Shown one piece after another: positions 15,611-15,948 of a stretch of 15,948 nucleotides of DNA. The notes under the pieces were generated by a model. It had not been told where the DNA came from, made no database searches, and saw only the letters and a list, made by a program, of their open reading frames with translations. The stretch's first letter is position 1, and every line of letters begins with the position of its first letter. Made by a program: the position numbers and the translations under genes. The stretch comes from an uncultured Eubacteriales bacterium. GTDB lineage: Bacteria > Bacillota > Clostridia > Lachnospirales > Lachnospiraceae. Location of the stretch: the NCBI GenBank assembly GCA_900313775.1, contig OMSP01000056.1, positions 1 through 15,948 on the forward strand. The letters run 5' to 3'.

Positions 15611-15632
15611 TTTAACTACCTCCATGGTTTTT

Positions 15633-15681
15633 CTTCCGCACCGGTTATCACTCTTCGAATCCTCAAAGATCACCGGGAAGA
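15633..15681 (-). promoter_or_regulatory. Structured rpsB leader RNA
   Basis: On the minus strand three stacked helices form one long hairpin: CUUCC with GGAAG, CGGU with ACCG, and CUUUGA with UCGAAG around a GGAU loop. The last two are separated by an asymmetric internal loop (GAU facing AGUGAUA), and the 3' side has a 4-nt bulge. It ends about 12 nt before the GGAGG box of rpsB. There is no T-run, so control, if any, would act on translation. An autoregulatory S2 site is plausible but inferred. Confidence 0.5.
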
Positions 15682-15715
15682 GCTCTCCGATGCGTGTTTA
15701 TTTTGCAGCTTTTCT

Positions 15716-15744
15716 ATATTATCACAAGGAATGCCGCGAATCAA
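15716..15744 (-). promoter_or_regulatory. rpsB operon promoter
   Basis: On the minus strand TTGATT (15744-15739), a 17-nt spacer and TAATAT (15721-15716) form a good vegetative-type promoter. Transcription should start near 15709, about 100 nt before rpsB. Confidence 0.7.
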
Positions 15745-15785
15745 GGGATTTCTCGTGATTTTCAGCACTTAAGTATCAGTCAGTC

Positions 15786-15814
15786 TTGACGAACGAAATA
15801 AAATATACTATGAT
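15786..15814 (+). promoter_or_regulatory. tRNA-Pro promoter
   Basis: TTGACG (15786-15791), a 17-nt spacer and TATGAT (15809-15814) lie 22 nt before the tRNA. An overlapping TATACT at 15804-15809 would leave only 12 nt of spacer and is less likely. The promoter diverges from that of rpsB. Confidence 0.75.
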
Positions 15815-15836
15815 ATCAAAGCTGTGAACACAGCAT

Positions 15837-15910
15837 CGGAGTGTGGCGTAGCTTGGTAGCGCGCTTGACTGGGGGTCAAGAGGTCGCAAGTTCAAATCTT
15901 GTCACTCCGA
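15837..15910 (+). tRNA. tRNA-Pro (anticodon GGG)
   Basis: A 74-nt cloverleaf. The acceptor stem pairs CGGAGTG with CACTCCG, with discriminator A73. The D arm pairs GCGT with GCGC. The anticodon stem CTTGA/TCAAG holds the loop CTGGGGG with anticodon GGG and G37. The T arm is GCAAG-TTCAAAT-CTTGT. C1-G72, A73 and the GG of the anticodon fit bacterial proline tRNAs. It reads CCC and CCU. No CCA is encoded (TAA follows), so CCA must be added by the nucleotidyltransferase. The gene has its own promoter and terminator. Confidence 0.95.
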
Positions 15911-15916
15911 TAACAG

Positions 15917-15947
15917 GGCCACCGCGGTTCGCGGTGGCCTTTCTTTT
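15917..15947 (+). terminator. Intrinsic terminator of tRNA-Pro
   Basis: GGCCACCGC and GCGGTGGCC form a 9-bp GC-rich stem around a GGTTC loop, followed by TTTCTTTT. It begins 7 nt after the tRNA and runs to the window edge. Confidence 0.92.
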
Positions 15948-15948
15948 A

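Noticed and set aside
15611..15673. A 21-codon N-terminal extension of S2
   Set aside because: The S2 family begins at [13 protein letters not shown], and GGAGG stands 8 nt before that ATG. The upstream codons overlap the leader hairpin.
1..15948. Mobile elements, CRISPR arrays, prophage or defence genes
   Set aside because: No transposase, integrase, direct-repeat array or attachment-site pattern was seen on either strand; genes are closely packed housekeeping genes.

Overview
The window looks like chromosomal core sequence from a low-to-mid GC Bacillota, most likely class Clostridia and plausibly Lachnospiraceae. This is inferred from strong AGGAGG-type ribosome binding sites, the yicC-gmk-rpoZ gene order, the Clostridia-like guanylate kinase and omega proteins, a DUF5662 gene, and a P-loop gene of a kind I associate with Lachnospiraceae. 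Every protein gene I accept is on the minus strand. A single tRNA-Pro gene at the right edge is on the plus strand. I see no mobile element, CRISPR array, prophage or toxin cluster, and most of the content is translation machinery.

Transcription on the minus strand runs from right to left. A good promoter (15716-15744) drives rpsB (S2) through a leader of about 100 nt with a strong compound hairpin. The operon continues with tsf (EF-Ts) and a small thioredoxin whose active site reads WSGPC instead of WCGPC. A short hairpin ends that unit, and its 3' arm also supplies the -35 box of the rpsU (S21) promoter. rpsU is followed by a terminator-like hairpin that sits almost directly on the ribosome binding site of gltX (GluRS). 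A promoter inside the end of gltX then leads a membrane-anchored sugar-binding-like protein, a DUF5662 protein, trpS (TrpRS) and putP (Na+/proline symporter).

A weaker promoter precedes an EF-G-like GTPase with unusual G3 and G4 motifs, followed by a small P-loop protein of unknown function. After an 86-nt gap holding a nearly perfect palindrome come leuS (LeuRS), a previously unlisted 37-codon single-membrane-span gene, yicC, gmk, rpoZ and the first 160 codons of rimO, which runs off the left edge. gmk-rpoZ and rpoZ-rimO are joined by 4-nt ATGA overlaps, which suggests translational coupling.

I found no clearly new multi-gene system. The points most worth a second look are the Cys-to-Ser thioredoxin in a ribosomal operon, the structured rpsB and rpsU leaders, the divergent EF-G paralog with its P-loop neighbour, and the tiny membrane protein between leuS and yicC.
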